Assembly (NCBI RefSeq): GCF_003711205.1
Contig: NZ_CP031013.1
Span: 682,001-746,000, forward strand
From: Polaromonas sp. SP1
GTDB taxonomy: Bacteria > Pseudomonadota > Gammaproteobacteria > Burkholderiales > Burkholderiaceae_C
DNA: 64,000 nt
Direction: 5' to 3'
The stretch's first letter is position 1; each line of letters begins with the position of its first letter. The notes below the pieces were generated by a model that had not been told where the DNA came from, ran no database searches, and saw only the letters and a program-made list of their open reading frames with translations. Position numbers and translations under genes: made by a program. This document shows, one piece after another, positions 36,008 through 45,403 of the stretch.

Positions 36008-37411
36008 TCAAGCGCTATTGAGTTCCTTGATCGCGCCCAGCAGCCCGACTGACTGGGTACGCTCCAGCCAATGCGCCACGCGCGACGCCCAGCGTGGGTC
36101 GCGCGGCAATTCTTGCCCCCAGATCGCACCGGCGCCCAGCAAGGCGTCCACGGTCTTGGCCACATCACCGCGATGCTTCCTGGCGACGTCCTGCAGCGTC
36201 TGCGCAAGCGGGTCGTTCAGCGCGTAGGGTTTGCCGGCTTCGTCTTCGCCCAGGCAATAACGCATCCACGCCGCAGCGGCCAGCGCCAGGTGTTCTACCT
36301 TGCCGCCACGGGCCAGTTGCGCCACCACCGAAGGCACCCAGCGCTGCGGGATCTTCTGCGAGTTGTCGGTCGCGATCTGGTGCACGCTGTGCTTGAGCGC
36401 CGGGTTGGCAAAGCGCGCCAGCAAGGCGTCGCGGTAGGCGGCCGCGTCGGGGCGCGCCAGGTGGGGCATGACTTCCTGCGTCATGAGGCCGTGCACAAAG
36501 CGCTGCAGGTCGGGCTGGGCAATGCATTCATGCACGGTGGGCAAGCCCAGCACCGCGCCCATGTTGGCCATGGCTGAATGGCTGCCGTTGAGCATGTAGA
36601 GCTTGGCCTGCTCGAAGGGCCGGACATCGGCCACCACCTTCACGCCGGCCGAGGCCAGCACCTTGGCGTCGGCGGGGTCGGCAAAACGGTCTTCCATCAC
36701 CCATTCCCAAAAACCTTCGGTCGCGACGGCGCATTGGTCGGCGACGCCCAGCGCTTCGGCGGCTTCCTGCAGCCTTTCGGGCGTGGTGGCCGGCACAATG
36801 CGGTCGACCATGCTGTTGGGGAAGGCGCAGTGTTGTTCTATCCAGCCGGCGAGCGCATCGCTCTCGCCGCGCGCCTGCTCCAGGCAAAGCTTTTGCAGTT
36901 TGCGGCCGTTGTCGGTGAGGTTGTCGCAGGAGGCAATCGTCAGCCCGCCGGCGCCGGCCTGGCGGCGCGCCAACAAGCCCTTGACCAGCAGCGCCGCCAG
37001 GTCCGGGCCGTAGCCCTTCTCGGTCACCGTCAATGTCACCCAGCGCGTGGACGGCGCGGCGATGGCGCCGATCACACGCTCCGGCTCGCGCGCCGCCACG
37101 CAGGTGCCGAGTACCGAGCCCACCACCTGCCAGCTGCGGCCGGCGTGGCTGTTGATTTGCACTGAGTACACGCCTTGCTGCTGCGCCAGCGCATCGGCGA
37201 GCTGTGTGGAGCGCATCGCCACGCCCAGAACACCCCAGCCCGCGTCACCGTTGTGAAGCAGGGCATCGAACACCACGGCCTGATGCGCCCGGTGAAAAGC
37301 GCCCAAGCCCAGATGCACCACGCCGATGCCGGAAGGATTTCTGTCAAAAAGGGGGGTCGTGATGCCGCGTTCGGCCAAGGCGGGCAGCGCCGCCGGAGTG
37401 AGTTCTTGCAT
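36008..37411 (-). CDS. uxuB: Mannitol-dehydrogenase-family oxidoreductase, probable fructuronate reductase (UxuB-type)
   Basis: 467 residues. N-terminal Rossmann segment GVVHLGLGAFHRAHQAV; central VTEKGYGPD and LTDNGRKLQKLCLEQA; catalytic lysine region QAKLYMLNGSHSAMANMG. UxuB interconverts D-fructuronate and D-mannonate with NAD(H). D-mannonate is the substrate of the ManD enzyme at 41547. A tagaturonate (UxaB) or polyol substrate is possible. Divergent from the UxuR-like regulator. Confidence 0.85.
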   Translation of the reverse strand: MQELTPAALPALAERGITTPLFDRNPSGIGVVHLGLGAFHRAHQAVVFDALLHNGDAGWGVLGVAMRSTQLADALAQQQGVYSVQINSHAGRSWQVVGSVLGTCVAAREPERVIGAIAAPSTRWVTLTVTEKGYGPDLAALLVKGLLARRQAGAGGLTIASCDNLTDNGRKLQKLCLEQARGESDALAGWIEQHCAFPNSMVDRIVPATTPERLQEAAEALGVADQCAVATEGFWEWVMEDRFADPADAKVLASAGVKVVADVRPFEQAKLYMLNGSHSAMANMGAVLGLPTVHECIAQPDLQRFVHGLMTQEVMPHLARPDAAAYRDALLARFANPALKHSVHQIATDNSQKIPQRWVPSVVAQLARGGKVEHLALAAAAWMRYCLGEDEAGKPYALNDPLAQTLQDVARKHRGDVAKTVDALLGAGAIWGQELPRDPRWASRVAHWLERTQSVGLLGAIKELNSA

Positions 37412-37449
37412 GGCGCCATCTTAGGGAGGGCCAGAGGCCGGTTTTGTAG

Positions 37450-37502
37450 TGGTAAACCACAATACCCATAATTGGTATGCCATGAATAATTTGGTCCAAC
37501 CA
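37450..37502. promoter_or_regulatory. Three UxuR/ExuR-like operator sites between uxuB and its regulator
   Basis: TGGTAAACCA (37450-37459), TGGTATGCCA (37473-37482) and TGGTCCAACCA (37492-37502) each match the TGGT...ACCA layout; the second differs by one base from the E. coli UxuR/ExuR core TGGTATACCA. All three are within the 101-bp gap between the divergent starts, spaced 23 and 19 bp. Confidence 0.7.
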
Positions 37503-37512
37503 CTTTAAAACC

Positions 37513-38247
37513 ATGAACACCCCCCAAGTCAAAACCCCCGCTACGCCAGAGGTCGTGCTGCCTTCCGCCAATACGGACCGGTCTTACCAAAAGCTGGCGG
37601 GGCAGATCCTGGAGCTGATTGGGCAAGGGGAATTCGCCTCGGGCGCCCGCCTGCCGTCAGAGCGGGCCCTGGCCGAGCGTTTTGACGTGAGCCGCACCTC
37701 GGTGCGCGAAGCCATCATTGCGCTGGAGCTGCAAGGCGCCGTCGAAGTGCGCGGCGGCTCCGGCATTTATGTGGCCCAGCTGCCGGCCATTCGCCCGCCG
37801 GTGTTCATGCCGCAAACCGGCCCCGGCCCGTTTGAGGTGCTGCGCGCCCGCTGCCTGATCGAATCGGAAATCGCTTCGGTGGCCGCCGTCACTCGCCAGG
37901 ACGCCGACCTGGACCGCATCTTTGCGGCGCTGGCCGCCATGCGCGAGCACATGGACGACAAGCTCGCCAACGAATCGGCCGACCGCCTGTTTCACCTGCG
38001 TATTGCCGAGGCCACCGGCAACAGCGTGCTGCTGCAAATGGTCACCGCGCTGTGGGACCACGCGCGCGGGCCGCTGTGGTCGCAGATGGAGGCGCACTTT
38101 CACTCCCCCGCGCTGCGCGCGGCCTCGCAGGAAGACCACCAGCGGGTGTTCAGCGCGCTGCTGGCGCGGGATGCCGAAGGTGCCAGAAGTGCCATGAAGG
38201 CGCACCTCGAACGCGTCATCAGCGAGTTCGCCCAAGCCTGGCGCTGA
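37513..38247 (+). CDS. GntR/FadR-subfamily regulator, UxuR/ExuR-like
   Basis: 244 residues. HTH at about 20-85 (YQKLAGQILELIGQGEF, RALAERFDVSRTSVREAII). FCD domain with RCLIESEIASVAA, DRLFHLRIAEATGNSVL and HLERVISEF. Its own start is 11 bp after the third TGGT-N-ACCA site. Likely a repressor of uxuB and perhaps the ABC/ManD genes, relieved by a hexuronate or by fructuronate. Confidence 0.88.
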   Translation: MNTPQVKTPATPEVVLPSANTDRSYQKLAGQILELIGQGEFASGARLPSERALAERFDVSRTSVREAIIALELQGAVEVRGGSGIYVAQLPAIRPPVFMPQTGPGPFEVLRARCLIESEIASVAAVTRQDADLDRIFAALAAMREHMDDKLANESADRLFHLRIAEATGNSVLLQMVTALWDHARGPLWSQMEAHFHSPALRAASQEDHQRVFSALLARDAEGARSAMKAHLERVISEFAQAWR

Positions 38248-38280
38248 ATATGGCCGCCACGCTTTTCGCCTCGCGTAATG

Positions 38281-38330
38281 CGCTGCCCCCCGAGGGGGCC
38301 GCCCGCCTGTGGCCCGGCAAAGCCGGTTCC
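38281..38330. repeat. GC-rich dispersed repeat B, copy 3
   Basis: GCCCCCCGAGGGGGC forms a hairpin, followed by CCCGGCAAAGCCGGTTCC at 38313-38330, the exact reverse complement of the unit at 23575-23592. It lies in the 199-bp gap after the UxuR-like gene and may also stop transcription. Confidence 0.55.
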
Positions 38331-38446
38331 ACGGCTCATGCTGGGTTAAGTCCAGCGTTTGCGTAGGCCAGCAGTACCAAGTATTTCGACACGACACATC
38401 ACCAACCCGCGCCGGGGAAACGGCGCACTACAACCAGGAGACAAGC

Positions 38447-39292
38447 ATGAAACATCCCTCATTCATCCGCCGGCAGGTGCCGGCACTTATCGCCGGCCTG
38501 CTGATGGCAGCCGGCGTCGGCCAGGCATTTGCCCAGGCCGTCCCGGCGCCCGGCACCAGCGCGCGCATCGACGCGATCAAGAAAGCCGGCGTGCTGCGTG
38601 CCGCCGTGCTGTCCAACCCGCCCTGGCTGGTGGAGAACACCACCGGTTCGGGCGACGCCTGGGCCGGCCCGGCGTGGATTCTGGCCAATGAATATGCGCG
38701 CCTGCTGGGCGTGAAGCTGCAGGCCGTGCCGGTCTCGCACGAGACCAAGGTGCCGGTGCTGGCCTCCAACCAGGCCGACATGACGATCTCGCCGCTGTCG
38801 GTGACGCCGGAGCGCCTGAAAGTCGTGGACTTCGTGACCTACTCGGCCACGGCGCTGTGCATGTTCGGCCGCGCCGACAACCCCAAGGTGGCCAAGGCCA
38901 AATCGATTGACGAGTTCAACAGCCCCGACATCACGGTGGCCTACTTCACCGGCGGCGGTGAAGAGAACTGGGTCAAAAAGCGTTTCCCCAACGCCAAACT
39001 GCGCGGTGTCTCCACCGCCGGCACCGCCGCGCCCGTCGAAGAAATCATGGCCAAGCGCGCCGACGTGACGCCGATCAACCGGGTGCCATGGGTTGCGCTG
39101 AACCGCAAGGTCAAGGGCCTGAAGGCGCTGCCCGACGGCAACAACTGCCAGAACAGCACCGAGCAGGCCGTGCCCATCGGCCTGGCCATCGACAAGAACC
39201 AGCCCGAGTACTTCAACTGGCTCAAGGCCGTGAACGAAACGATGAAGCCCAAGCTCGAAGCGGACGAAATCCGCGTCATCGGCACGATGTAA
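38447..39292 (+). CDS. Amino-acid-type ABC transporter substrate-binding protein
   Basis: 281 residues from the ATG at 38447 (CAGGAG upstream). Signal peptide ends at AQAFAQ. The mature part is an SBP_bac_3 protein: KKAGVLRAAVLSNPPWLVEN, NQADMTISPLSVTPERLKVV and a closing WLKAVNETMKPKLEADE. The family usually binds amino acids or small organic acids. Its operon ends in ManD, so a sugar acid ligand is possible but unproven. Confidence 0.87.
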   Translation: MKHPSFIRRQVPALIAGLLMAAGVGQAFAQAVPAPGTSARIDAIKKAGVLRAAVLSNPPWLVENTTGSGDAWAGPAWILANEYARLLGVKLQAVPVSHETKVPVLASNQADMTISPLSVTPERLKVVDFVTYSATALCMFGRADNPKVAKAKSIDEFNSPDITVAYFTGGGEENWVKKRFPNAKLRGVSTAGTAAPVEEIMAKRADVTPINRVPWVALNRKVKGLKALPDGNNCQNSTEQAVPIGLAIDKNQPEYFNWLKAVNETMKPKLEADEIRVIGTM

Positions 39293-39358
39293 ACCCGCGC
39301 GGCCGGGTGCGGCCCACAGGCTGCACCCGGCCCTGCCTTGCGAGACAGACCCGTCCCC

Positions 39359-40024
39359 ATGGAACTTGATTTTTCACCCCTGATCGACAGCTGGCAGTAC
39401 CTGCTGGGCGGCCTGGGGCTCACATTGCTGCTGTCCTTGCTGACCGCCGCCGGCAGCCTGGTGCTGGGCACTGCCCTGGGCCTGGGCCGTGTCTACGGCA
39501 AGGCCTGGCTGCGCATCCCGATTGTTTTTTACATCGACACGCAGCGCGCCATTCCCGTGCTGGTGATCCTGGTGTGGTTTTATTTCGCGGTGCCCATCCT
39601 GACGGGCATCAGCTTTCACCCTTTCTGGGCCGCGCTGATGGCGCTGACGCTGCACATCGCCGCCTACGTGGCCGAGATCGTGCGCGCCGGCATTGAATCG
39701 ATACGGCCGGGGCAGATACGCGCGGCGCTGGCGCTGGGCATGTCACGCGCGCAGATCGTGCGCAAGGTGGTGCTGCCGCAGGCGTTGGTGCGCATGCTGC
39801 CGTCCTTCGGCTCCATCCTCTCCATCACCATCAAGGACACGGCCATTGCCGCCGTGATCGCCGTGCCGGAACTGATGAAGCGCGCCGAAACCATCGCCGG
39901 CCAGAGCTACCGGCCGATTGAAGTCTTTACCACCGTGATGGTGATTTATTTCATCATCCTTTTCCCCGGCTCGCGGCTGATCGACCGGCTGTACCAGCGC
40001 GTGGCGCACCTGGGGCGCTCATGA
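39359..40024 (+). CDS. Amino-acid-type ABC permease (HisM/GlnP family), first
   Basis: 221 residues; start MELDFSPL at 39359. Six helices expected; family motifs DTQRAIPVLVILVWFYFAVP, YVAEIVRAGIESIRPGQ and the EAA loop AALALGMSRAQIVRKVVLPQ. The stop overlaps the second permease start by 4 bp. Confidence 0.9.
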   Translation: MELDFSPLIDSWQYLLGGLGLTLLLSLLTAAGSLVLGTALGLGRVYGKAWLRIPIVFYIDTQRAIPVLVILVWFYFAVPILTGISFHPFWAALMALTLHIAAYVAEIVRAGIESIRPGQIRAALALGMSRAQIVRKVVLPQALVRMLPSFGSILSITIKDTAIAAVIAVPELMKRAETIAGQSYRPIEVFTTVMVIYFIILFPGSRLIDRLYQRVAHLGRS

Positions 40025-40680
40025 ACCTCGACTGGAACATCGTCTGGCAGCACCGCTGGGACCTGGCGCACGGCGCGGGGCTGACCGTGCTGCTCACCGT
40101 GCTGACCATGCTGGCGGCGGTGCCGGCCGGCATTGTGCTGGCGCTGATGCGGCTGTCGCGCTCGCGCATTCTCTCTACAGCGTCGCTGTGGTTTGTGGAG
40201 TTCTTTCGCAACCTGCCGCTGATCCTGGTCGTGTACTGGGCGTTTTATGTGATGCCGGTGTTTCTGCACATCGAGTTCTCAGCCTTCACCACCGGGCTGA
40301 TCGCGCTGTGCCTGAATGTCTCGGCCTACAACGCCGAGACCTTCCGCGCCGGCATCAACTCCATCCGCAAGGGCCAGATGGAAGCGGCGATCGCCGTGGG
40401 CATGAGCCGCTGGCAGGCGATGAAGCAGATCATCATTCCGCAGGCCTGGCGGCGCGTGCTGCCGGTGCTGGCCAGCACCTGGGTGTCGCTGTTTAAAGAC
40501 ACCTCGCTGGTGTCGGTGATCGCGGTGGGCGAGCTGGCGCACGTGGCGCTGCAGATCCGCTCGTCGAGCTTTCGCGTGCTGGAAATGCTCACGGCGATGG
40601 CCGTTATTTACTGGTTGATGGGTTATCCGCAGGCCAAGCTGGTCGACTGGATTCACAAACGATTTGAGGTCAAGGAATGA
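40021..40680 (+). CDS. Amino-acid-type ABC permease (HisM/GlnP family), second
   Basis: 219 residues. Motifs [38 protein letters not shown] and the EAA loop [20 protein letters not shown]. Pairs with the previous permease; its stop overlaps the ATPase start (ATGA). Confidence 0.9.
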   Translation: MNLDWNIVWQHRWDLAHGAGLTVLLTVLTMLAAVPAGIVLALMRLSRSRILSTASLWFVEFFRNLPLILVVYWAFYVMPVFLHIEFSAFTTGLIALCLNVSAYNAETFRAGINSIRKGQMEAAIAVGMSRWQAMKQIIIPQAWRRVLPVLASTWVSLFKDTSLVSVIAVGELAHVALQIRSSSFRVLEMLTAMAVIYWLMGYPQAKLVDWIHKRFEVKE

Positions 40681-41477
40681 ACGGCGACAACATGACGACA
40701 AACACCGCAGCCCACGGCGAGCGCCGCGGCGCCCACCTGCCGCCGGTGGTGGTGTACGACCAGGTGCGCAAGCTGTACGGCGACTTCGTGGCCATCGACG
40801 GCGTGTCAGTGCAGGTCAACAAGGGCGAGGTGATGTGCCTGATCGGGCCCTCGGGCTCGGGCAAGTCCACCCTGCTTCGCTGCACGAATGCGCTGGAGGT
40901 GGTGGACGGTGGCCGCGTGCTGTTTGACGGCGTGCCGCTGCCGACCGACGAGACCGAAGCGCGCAAGGTGCGCCGCCGCATGGGCATGGTGTTCCAGAAC
41001 TTCGAGCTGTTTCCGCACAAGAGCGCGCTCGACAACGTGGCCATCGGCCCCGTCACCGTGCTGGGCATGAGCGAAGACGAGGCGCGCGCCCGCGCCATGA
41101 AGCTGCTCGAAAAAGTCGGCCTGGCCGACAAGGCGAACAACTTCCCGAGCGGGCTTTCAGGCGGCCAGCAGCAGCGCGTGGCGATTGCCCGCGCGCTGGC
41201 GATGGAGCCGGAGGTCATGCTGTTCGACGAGCCGACCTCGGCGCTGGACCCGGAAACCATCGGCGAGGTGCTCAACGTGATGAAGCGCCTGGCCGACGAA
41301 GGCATGACCATGGTGGTCGTCACGCATGAAATGGCGTTTGCCCAGCGCGTGGCCAACTGGGTGGTGGTGTTCGACCACGGCAAGGTGGTCGAGCAAGGCC
41401 CGCCCGGCCAGATTTTCGAGAACCCTACGGCCGAGCGCACGCGCGACTTCCTCGGCCACCTGGGCTGGAGCGGCTGA
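40677..41477 (+). CDS. Amino-acid-type ABC ATP-binding protein (GlnQ family)
   Basis: 266 residues. Walker [10 protein letters not shown] at 57-65, Q-loop [11 protein letters not shown], signature [15 protein letters not shown], Walker [15 protein letters not shown]-loop VVVTHEM. The coupled start at 40677 is used; an ATG at 40692 is also possible. Powers the two preceding permeases. Confidence 0.93.
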   Translation: MNGDNMTTNTAAHGERRGAHLPPVVVYDQVRKLYGDFVAIDGVSVQVNKGEVMCLIGPSGSGKSTLLRCTNALEVVDGGRVLFDGVPLPTDETEARKVRRRMGMVFQNFELFPHKSALDNVAIGPVTVLGMSEDEARARAMKLLEKVGLADKANNFPSGLSGGQQQRVAIARALAMEPEVMLFDEPTSALDPETIGEVLNVMKRLADEGMTMVVVTHEMAFAQRVANWVVVFDHGKVVEQGPPGQIFENPTAERTRDFLGHLGWSG

Positions 41478-41546
41478 CGCCGCCAGGCCCCCCCCCACAA
41501 ACATTCTCCACAACAACAGAACCAGACCGGGACTTCCGGAGCCTTC

Positions 41547-42758
41547 ATGAAAATTACCAACGCACGCGTTATCGTCTGCAGCCCCGGCCGCAACTTCGTC
41601 ACCCTCAAGATCGAAACCGACGAGGGCCTGACCGGCATCGGTGACGCCACGCTCAACGGGCGCGAGCTGTCCGTCGTGAGTTACCTGACCGAGCACGTCA
41701 TCCCCTGCCTGATCGGCCGCGACCCGCAGCAGATCGAAGACATCTGGCAGTACCTGTACAAGGGCGCTTACTGGCGCCGTGGCCCGGTGACCATGAGCGC
41801 GATCGCCGCGGTCGACACGGCCCTCTGGGACATCAAGGCCAAGGCCGCCAACATGCCGCTGTACCAGCTGCTGGGCGGGCGCAGCCGCACCGGCGTGATG
41901 GTGTACGGCCACGCCAACGGCAGCGACATCAGCCACACCGTCGAGGAAGTGCTGCGCTACAAGGAAATGGGTTACCAGGCGATACGCGCGCAAAGCGGCG
42001 TGCCCGGGCTGGAAAAGGTCTACGGCGTGGGCCGGGGCAGCATGTTCTATGAGCCGGCCGACGCCAGCCTGCCGAGCGAGCACGACTGGAGCAGCGAGAA
42101 ATACCTGCTGCACACGCCCAAGCTGTTTGACGCGGTGCGCCAGGCCGTGGGGCCGGACACCCATTTGCTGCACGACGTGCACCACCGGCTGACGCCCATC
42201 GAGGCGGGCCGTCTGGGCAAGTCGCTGGAGCCCTACCACCTGTTCTGGATCGAGGACGCGACGCCGGCTGAAAACCAGGAGGCCTTCCGCCTGATCCGCC
42301 AGCACACCACCACGCCGCTGGCCGTGGGCGAGATTTTCAACACCATCTGGGACTGCAAGGACTTGATCCAGAACCAGCTGATCGATTACATCCGCGCGAC
42401 GGTGGTGCACGCCGGCGGCATCACCCACCTGCGCCGCATCGCCGACTTTGCCGCCATGCACCAGGTGCGCACCGGCTGCCACGGCGCGACGGACCTGTCA
42501 CCGGTGTGCATGGGTGCGGCGCTGCACTTTGACACCTGGGTGCCCAACTTCGGCGTGCAGGAATACATGCGCCACACCGAGCAGACCGACGAGGTCTTCC
42601 CGCACAGCTACCGCTTTGACAAAGGCCTTATGCACTGCGGTGAAACGCCGGGCCACGGCGTGGACATCGACGAAAAGCTGGCCGCCAAATACCCCTACCA
42701 GCGCGCCTACCTGCCGGTGAACCGCCTGCAGCACGACGGCACCCTGTGGAGTTGGTAG
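41547..42758 (+). CDS. manD: D-mannonate dehydratase (ManD, enolase superfamily)
   Basis: 403 residues. Catalytic positions agree by number with the characterised Novosphingobium ManD: Y159, metal ligands D210, E236 and E262, and H212 in LHDVHHRL. Other landmarks: GDATLNGRE near 32 and [19 protein letters not shown]. The enzyme dehydrates D-mannonate to 2-keto-3-deoxy-D-gluconate, directly downstream of the UxuB reaction. Efficient members and weak RspA-like members share these residues, so the rate cannot be predicted. It follows the ABC genes by 69 bp. Confidence 0.92.
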   Translation: MKITNARVIVCSPGRNFVTLKIETDEGLTGIGDATLNGRELSVVSYLTEHVIPCLIGRDPQQIEDIWQYLYKGAYWRRGPVTMSAIAAVDTALWDIKAKAANMPLYQLLGGRSRTGVMVYGHANGSDISHTVEEVLRYKEMGYQAIRAQSGVPGLEKVYGVGRGSMFYEPADASLPSEHDWSSEKYLLHTPKLFDAVRQAVGPDTHLLHDVHHRLTPIEAGRLGKSLEPYHLFWIEDATPAENQEAFRLIRQHTTTPLAVGEIFNTIWDCKDLIQNQLIDYIRATVVHAGGITHLRRIADFAAMHQVRTGCHGATDLSPVCMGAALHFDTWVPNFGVQEYMRHTEQTDEVFPHSYRFDKGLMHCGETPGHGVDIDEKLAAKYPYQRAYLPVNRLQHDGTLWSW

Positions 42759-42780
42759 CATGGGAAATTTAAGCAAAATC

Positions 42781-42829
42781 GGCCTCTAGCCCAATAACGG
42801 CGTGGACTAGCAGCTATTGATTTGATAGC
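42781..42829. repeat. Dispersed two-part repeat, copy 4
   Basis: GGCCTCTAGCCC (42781-42792) followed by GCTATTGATTTGATAGC (42813-42829), the same two parts as at 26829 in the opposite order and strand. It directly follows manD. Confidence 0.65.
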
Positions 42830-42883
42830 AGATTCGACCAGCCGCGATGCGAAGCGAGCCGCAGCAAGGCCAGCATGAGCCGC

Positions 42884-43036
42884 GGAACCGGCCTCGGCCT
42901 GTCCTGAGCCTGTCGAAGGGCCGGGCCGCATGGCGGGCGGCCCCTCGGGGGCAGGAAGCTACACGAAGTGAGCGACCGTGGGGCGAACATTCTTCGTCCC
43001 CTGCAAGGGGAAAAGGCGCTACACGCAGTGAGCGCC
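42884..43036. repeat. GC-rich dispersed repeat B, copy 4, with a palindromic insert
   Basis: The 286-bp gap 42759-43044 holds no gene. After the repeat A copy it contains GGAACCGG (42884), the widespread unit CCTGTCCTGAGCCTGTCGAA (42898-42917), the hairpin GCCCCTCGGGGGC, and two copies of the tail unit, GCTACACGAAGTGAGC (42958-42973) and GCTACACGCAGTGAGC (43018-43033). Confidence 0.6.
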
Positions 43037-43044
43037 GATAGGGG

Positions 43045-43695
43045 TTAGCCTAATAGATTGGCCAGGCTGGCTTCGAGGTGCTCGGACGGCAGGCGCTTGA
43101 AGCCCGAGCGGGCGAAACGCTGCAGGCGCCCCACCATAAACGCGACGATGACCGAGGCGCGCACCTGGGCGTCGACCGTGGGGGTGGCCGCGCCGCTGGC
43201 GGCGGCTGCGTCGCGCAGGCTTTGTTTCAGGCTGGACTCCAGCTTGTCAAAAAACTGGTTCATGCGCTCTTGCAGGCGGTCGTTTTCAAACACCAGCGCA
43301 TCGCCCACCATGACGCGCGTCATGCCGGGGTTCTTTTCGGCAAACTGCAAAATCATGATGACCAGCTTGCGGGTGCGCACCGCGTGGTCGGGCTCGCGTT
43401 CGCCGATCTGGTTGATCAGGGTGAAAACGCTTTGTTCGATGAATTCGATCAAACCCTCGAACATCTGCGCCTTGCTGGCGAAATGGCGGTACAGGGCCGC
43501 TTCGCTCACATCGAGCCTGGCCGCCAGGGCCGAGGTGGTGATGCGCTCGGCGCCCGGCTGTTCCAGCATCGTCGCCAGCGCCTGCAGGATCTGGACCCGG
43601 CGCTCGCCCGGTTTGGGGCGCTTGCGCGCCGCAGGCTCGGCAGCAGCCGGCGTGGCCTGCGGGTTCACTTCGGATTCAGACGCTAAGTCGGACAT
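43045..43695 (-). CDS. slmA: SlmA, nucleoid occlusion factor
   Basis: 216 residues, TetR fold. After a disordered 25-residue head: ERRVQILQALATMLEQPGAE and ITTSALAARLDVSEAALYRH, then SKAQMFEGLIEFIEQSVFTL, characteristic of SlmA. It binds DNA around the chromosome and blocks FtsZ assembly over it. In related genomes, as I recall them, slmA stands close to argB; here the two are about 4 kb apart, with the two-component genes and a glycosyltransferase between. Confidence 0.88.
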   Translation of the reverse strand: MSDLASESEVNPQATPAAAEPAARKRPKPGERRVQILQALATMLEQPGAERITTSALAARLDVSEAALYRHFASKAQMFEGLIEFIEQSVFTLINQIGEREPDHAVRTRKLVIMILQFAEKNPGMTRVMVGDALVFENDRLQERMNQFFDKLESSLKQSLRDAAAASGAATPTVDAQVRASVIVAFMVGRLQRFARSGFKRLPSEHLEASLANLLG

Positions 43696-43874
43696 AGGCG
43701 ATAGGAGGAAATGAAGAATGTTTCAAAAAACCGGGAATCGTTGCAATTGATTCTCGCACAGCAAAGTGACAGTTGAGACCGGTTCAGGGGGCTTGAAGTC
43801 TCCGGGTTTTCGTCCATGAGAGGGAGACTCAATGTTCTGTTTCGTAACAGCAAGCGCTCACTGTGGCGGGCGAA

Positions 43875-45392
43875 CTACAAACTCAGCCGCACCCGCAGCC
43901 CGCGCGGGCCCGAGGCGTCCGCGGAGGCGTCATCCAGCTCCAGCTGGGAGCGGTGAACCCGGGCGATTTCATTGGCAATCGCCAGGCCCAGGCCATTGCC
44001 CTCCCCGACCGTGCCCAGGACCCGGTAGAAACGCTCCAGCGCCTTGCCACGCTCTTCGGGGGCAATGCCGGGGCCGTCGTCTTCGACCTCCAGGAAGACG
44101 CCCCAGCGCGGGTGATCCGGGTCCGGCTGCGGGCCGGCGCCGGGCCCGCAGCGGATGGTGACGGTGCCGCCGGGGGGCGTGTACTTGACGGCGTTGTCCA
44201 CCAGGTTGCCCAGCAATTCACGCAGCAGCCATTCATAGCCGCTGGCCTGCGCCGGCTGGGCGTCCAGGCCCAGGTCAATGCCTTTGCGCGTGGCCGCGTC
44301 CAGGTGCAGCGGCAGGATGGATTCGCACAGGTCCTTCAAATCCACCCGCTGCATGGGCTGGGCGGCGGCGGCCGACGCGTCGGCGCGCGACAGCGCCAGC
44401 AGCTGGTTGGCCAGCTGCGAGGTCCGCCGGGTGGCGTTGCGCAGCTTGATGATTTTCTCGGCGGGCAGCGTGACGGCGCCGTCGGAACCCGCCGCCTGCC
44501 CCACCCTGGCGGCCTGCGCCCAGGCCTCGACCTGCGCCTGCAGCCCGGCCAGCGGCGTGCGCAGCTGGTGCGCCGCGTCGGCCACAAAACGGCGCTGGCC
44601 CTCGGCCTGGTCATTGACCAGCCCGAACAGGCGGTTCAGGGCTGTGACGAGCGGCTGGACTTCGGCCGGCGTGGTCAGCGGGTCGATCGCGCTGAGGTCG
44701 CGCGGGCTGCGGCGCTCCACCGCGTCTTTGAGCTCGATCAGCGGCTTGAGCGCCCGCATCACGGCCCAATTGACCGCAAAGCCCGCCACCACCACCAGGA
44801 TGAGGTTGGGCAGCAGCACCTTGAAGAGCACGGAGCGCACCCATTGCTGGCGCGGGTCCGAGCCGTCGGCCAGCTGCACGATCAGCTCGCCGGCGGAGGT
44901 GCGGGTGCGCTGGGCCGCGATGCGGTAGATCACGCCCTGGTGCTCAAGGCTGTGGAATTCGATGTCGTGTGTGGCCGGCAGCAGTTCGGGGATCCAGGCC
45001 TCGCCCGCCAGGAATTCGCCTTGCGCATCCGACAGGCGAAAACCGACGGAGCCGGTGCGGCCCTTGAGGAAATCTTCCACCGCCGGCGCCAGCAGCAGCA
45101 GGGGCTCACGGCCCGCGGTGATGCCGGGCGCCACCACGGAGTCGGCCAGCAGGGGAATCAGCCGGGCCAGCTGCTGGTCTTTTTGCAGGGCGACGTTGCC
45201 GGCGGTCTGGTAGTCAAAGTAAATGCTCACCAGCGCGAAGATGCCCAGCGGAACCAGCAGCAGCATGAGCAGGCGGCGCTGCAGGCCTGATTTCATCGCG
45301 GCGGGCACGAGGCGGCTGTTGCCGGCGCGGGCGGCCACGGCGGCCAGTTGGGCCCTCAGGCGGGCGGCCCAGGAACGGCCGGGGGCATTCAT
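43875..45392 (-). CDS. Sensor histidine kinase, TctE/QseC type
   Basis: 505 residues. N-terminal helix, a periplasmic sensor region of about 120 residues (2CSK_N type), a second helix near 200-220, then a HAMP-like stretch. H275 in AAHQLRTPL is the phosphorylation site; N box ELLGNLVDNAVKYTP, G boxes DDGPGIAPEE and GNGLGLAIANEI. It phosphorylates the regulator encoded 11 bp upstream. TctE proteins sense tricarboxylates, but no transporter of that kind is near, so the signal is unknown. Confidence 0.9.
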   Translation of the reverse strand: MNAPGRSWAARLRAQLAAVAARAGNSRLVPAAMKSGLQRRLLMLLLVPLGIFALVSIYFDYQTAGNVALQKDQQLARLIPLLADSVVAPGITAGREPLLLLAPAVEDFLKGRTGSVGFRLSDAQGEFLAGEAWIPELLPATHDIEFHSLEHQGVIYRIAAQRTRTSAGELIVQLADGSDPRQQWVRSVLFKVLLPNLILVVVAGFAVNWAVMRALKPLIELKDAVERRSPRDLSAIDPLTTPAEVQPLVTALNRLFGLVNDQAEGQRRFVADAAHQLRTPLAGLQAQVEAWAQAARVGQAAGSDGAVTLPAEKIIKLRNATRRTSQLANQLLALSRADASAAAAQPMQRVDLKDLCESILPLHLDAATRKGIDLGLDAQPAQASGYEWLLRELLGNLVDNAVKYTPPGGTVTIRCGPGAGPQPDPDHPRWGVFLEVEDDGPGIAPEERGKALERFYRVLGTVGEGNGLGLAIANEIARVHRSQLELDDASADASGPRGLRVRLSL

Positions 45393-45403
45393 GCGCTGCC
45401 TGC

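Noticed and set aside
43797..43829. AGTCTCC/GGAGACT inverted repeat after the sensor kinase gene
   Set aside because: Seven-base arms with a 19-base loop and no T-tract; too weak to call a terminator.
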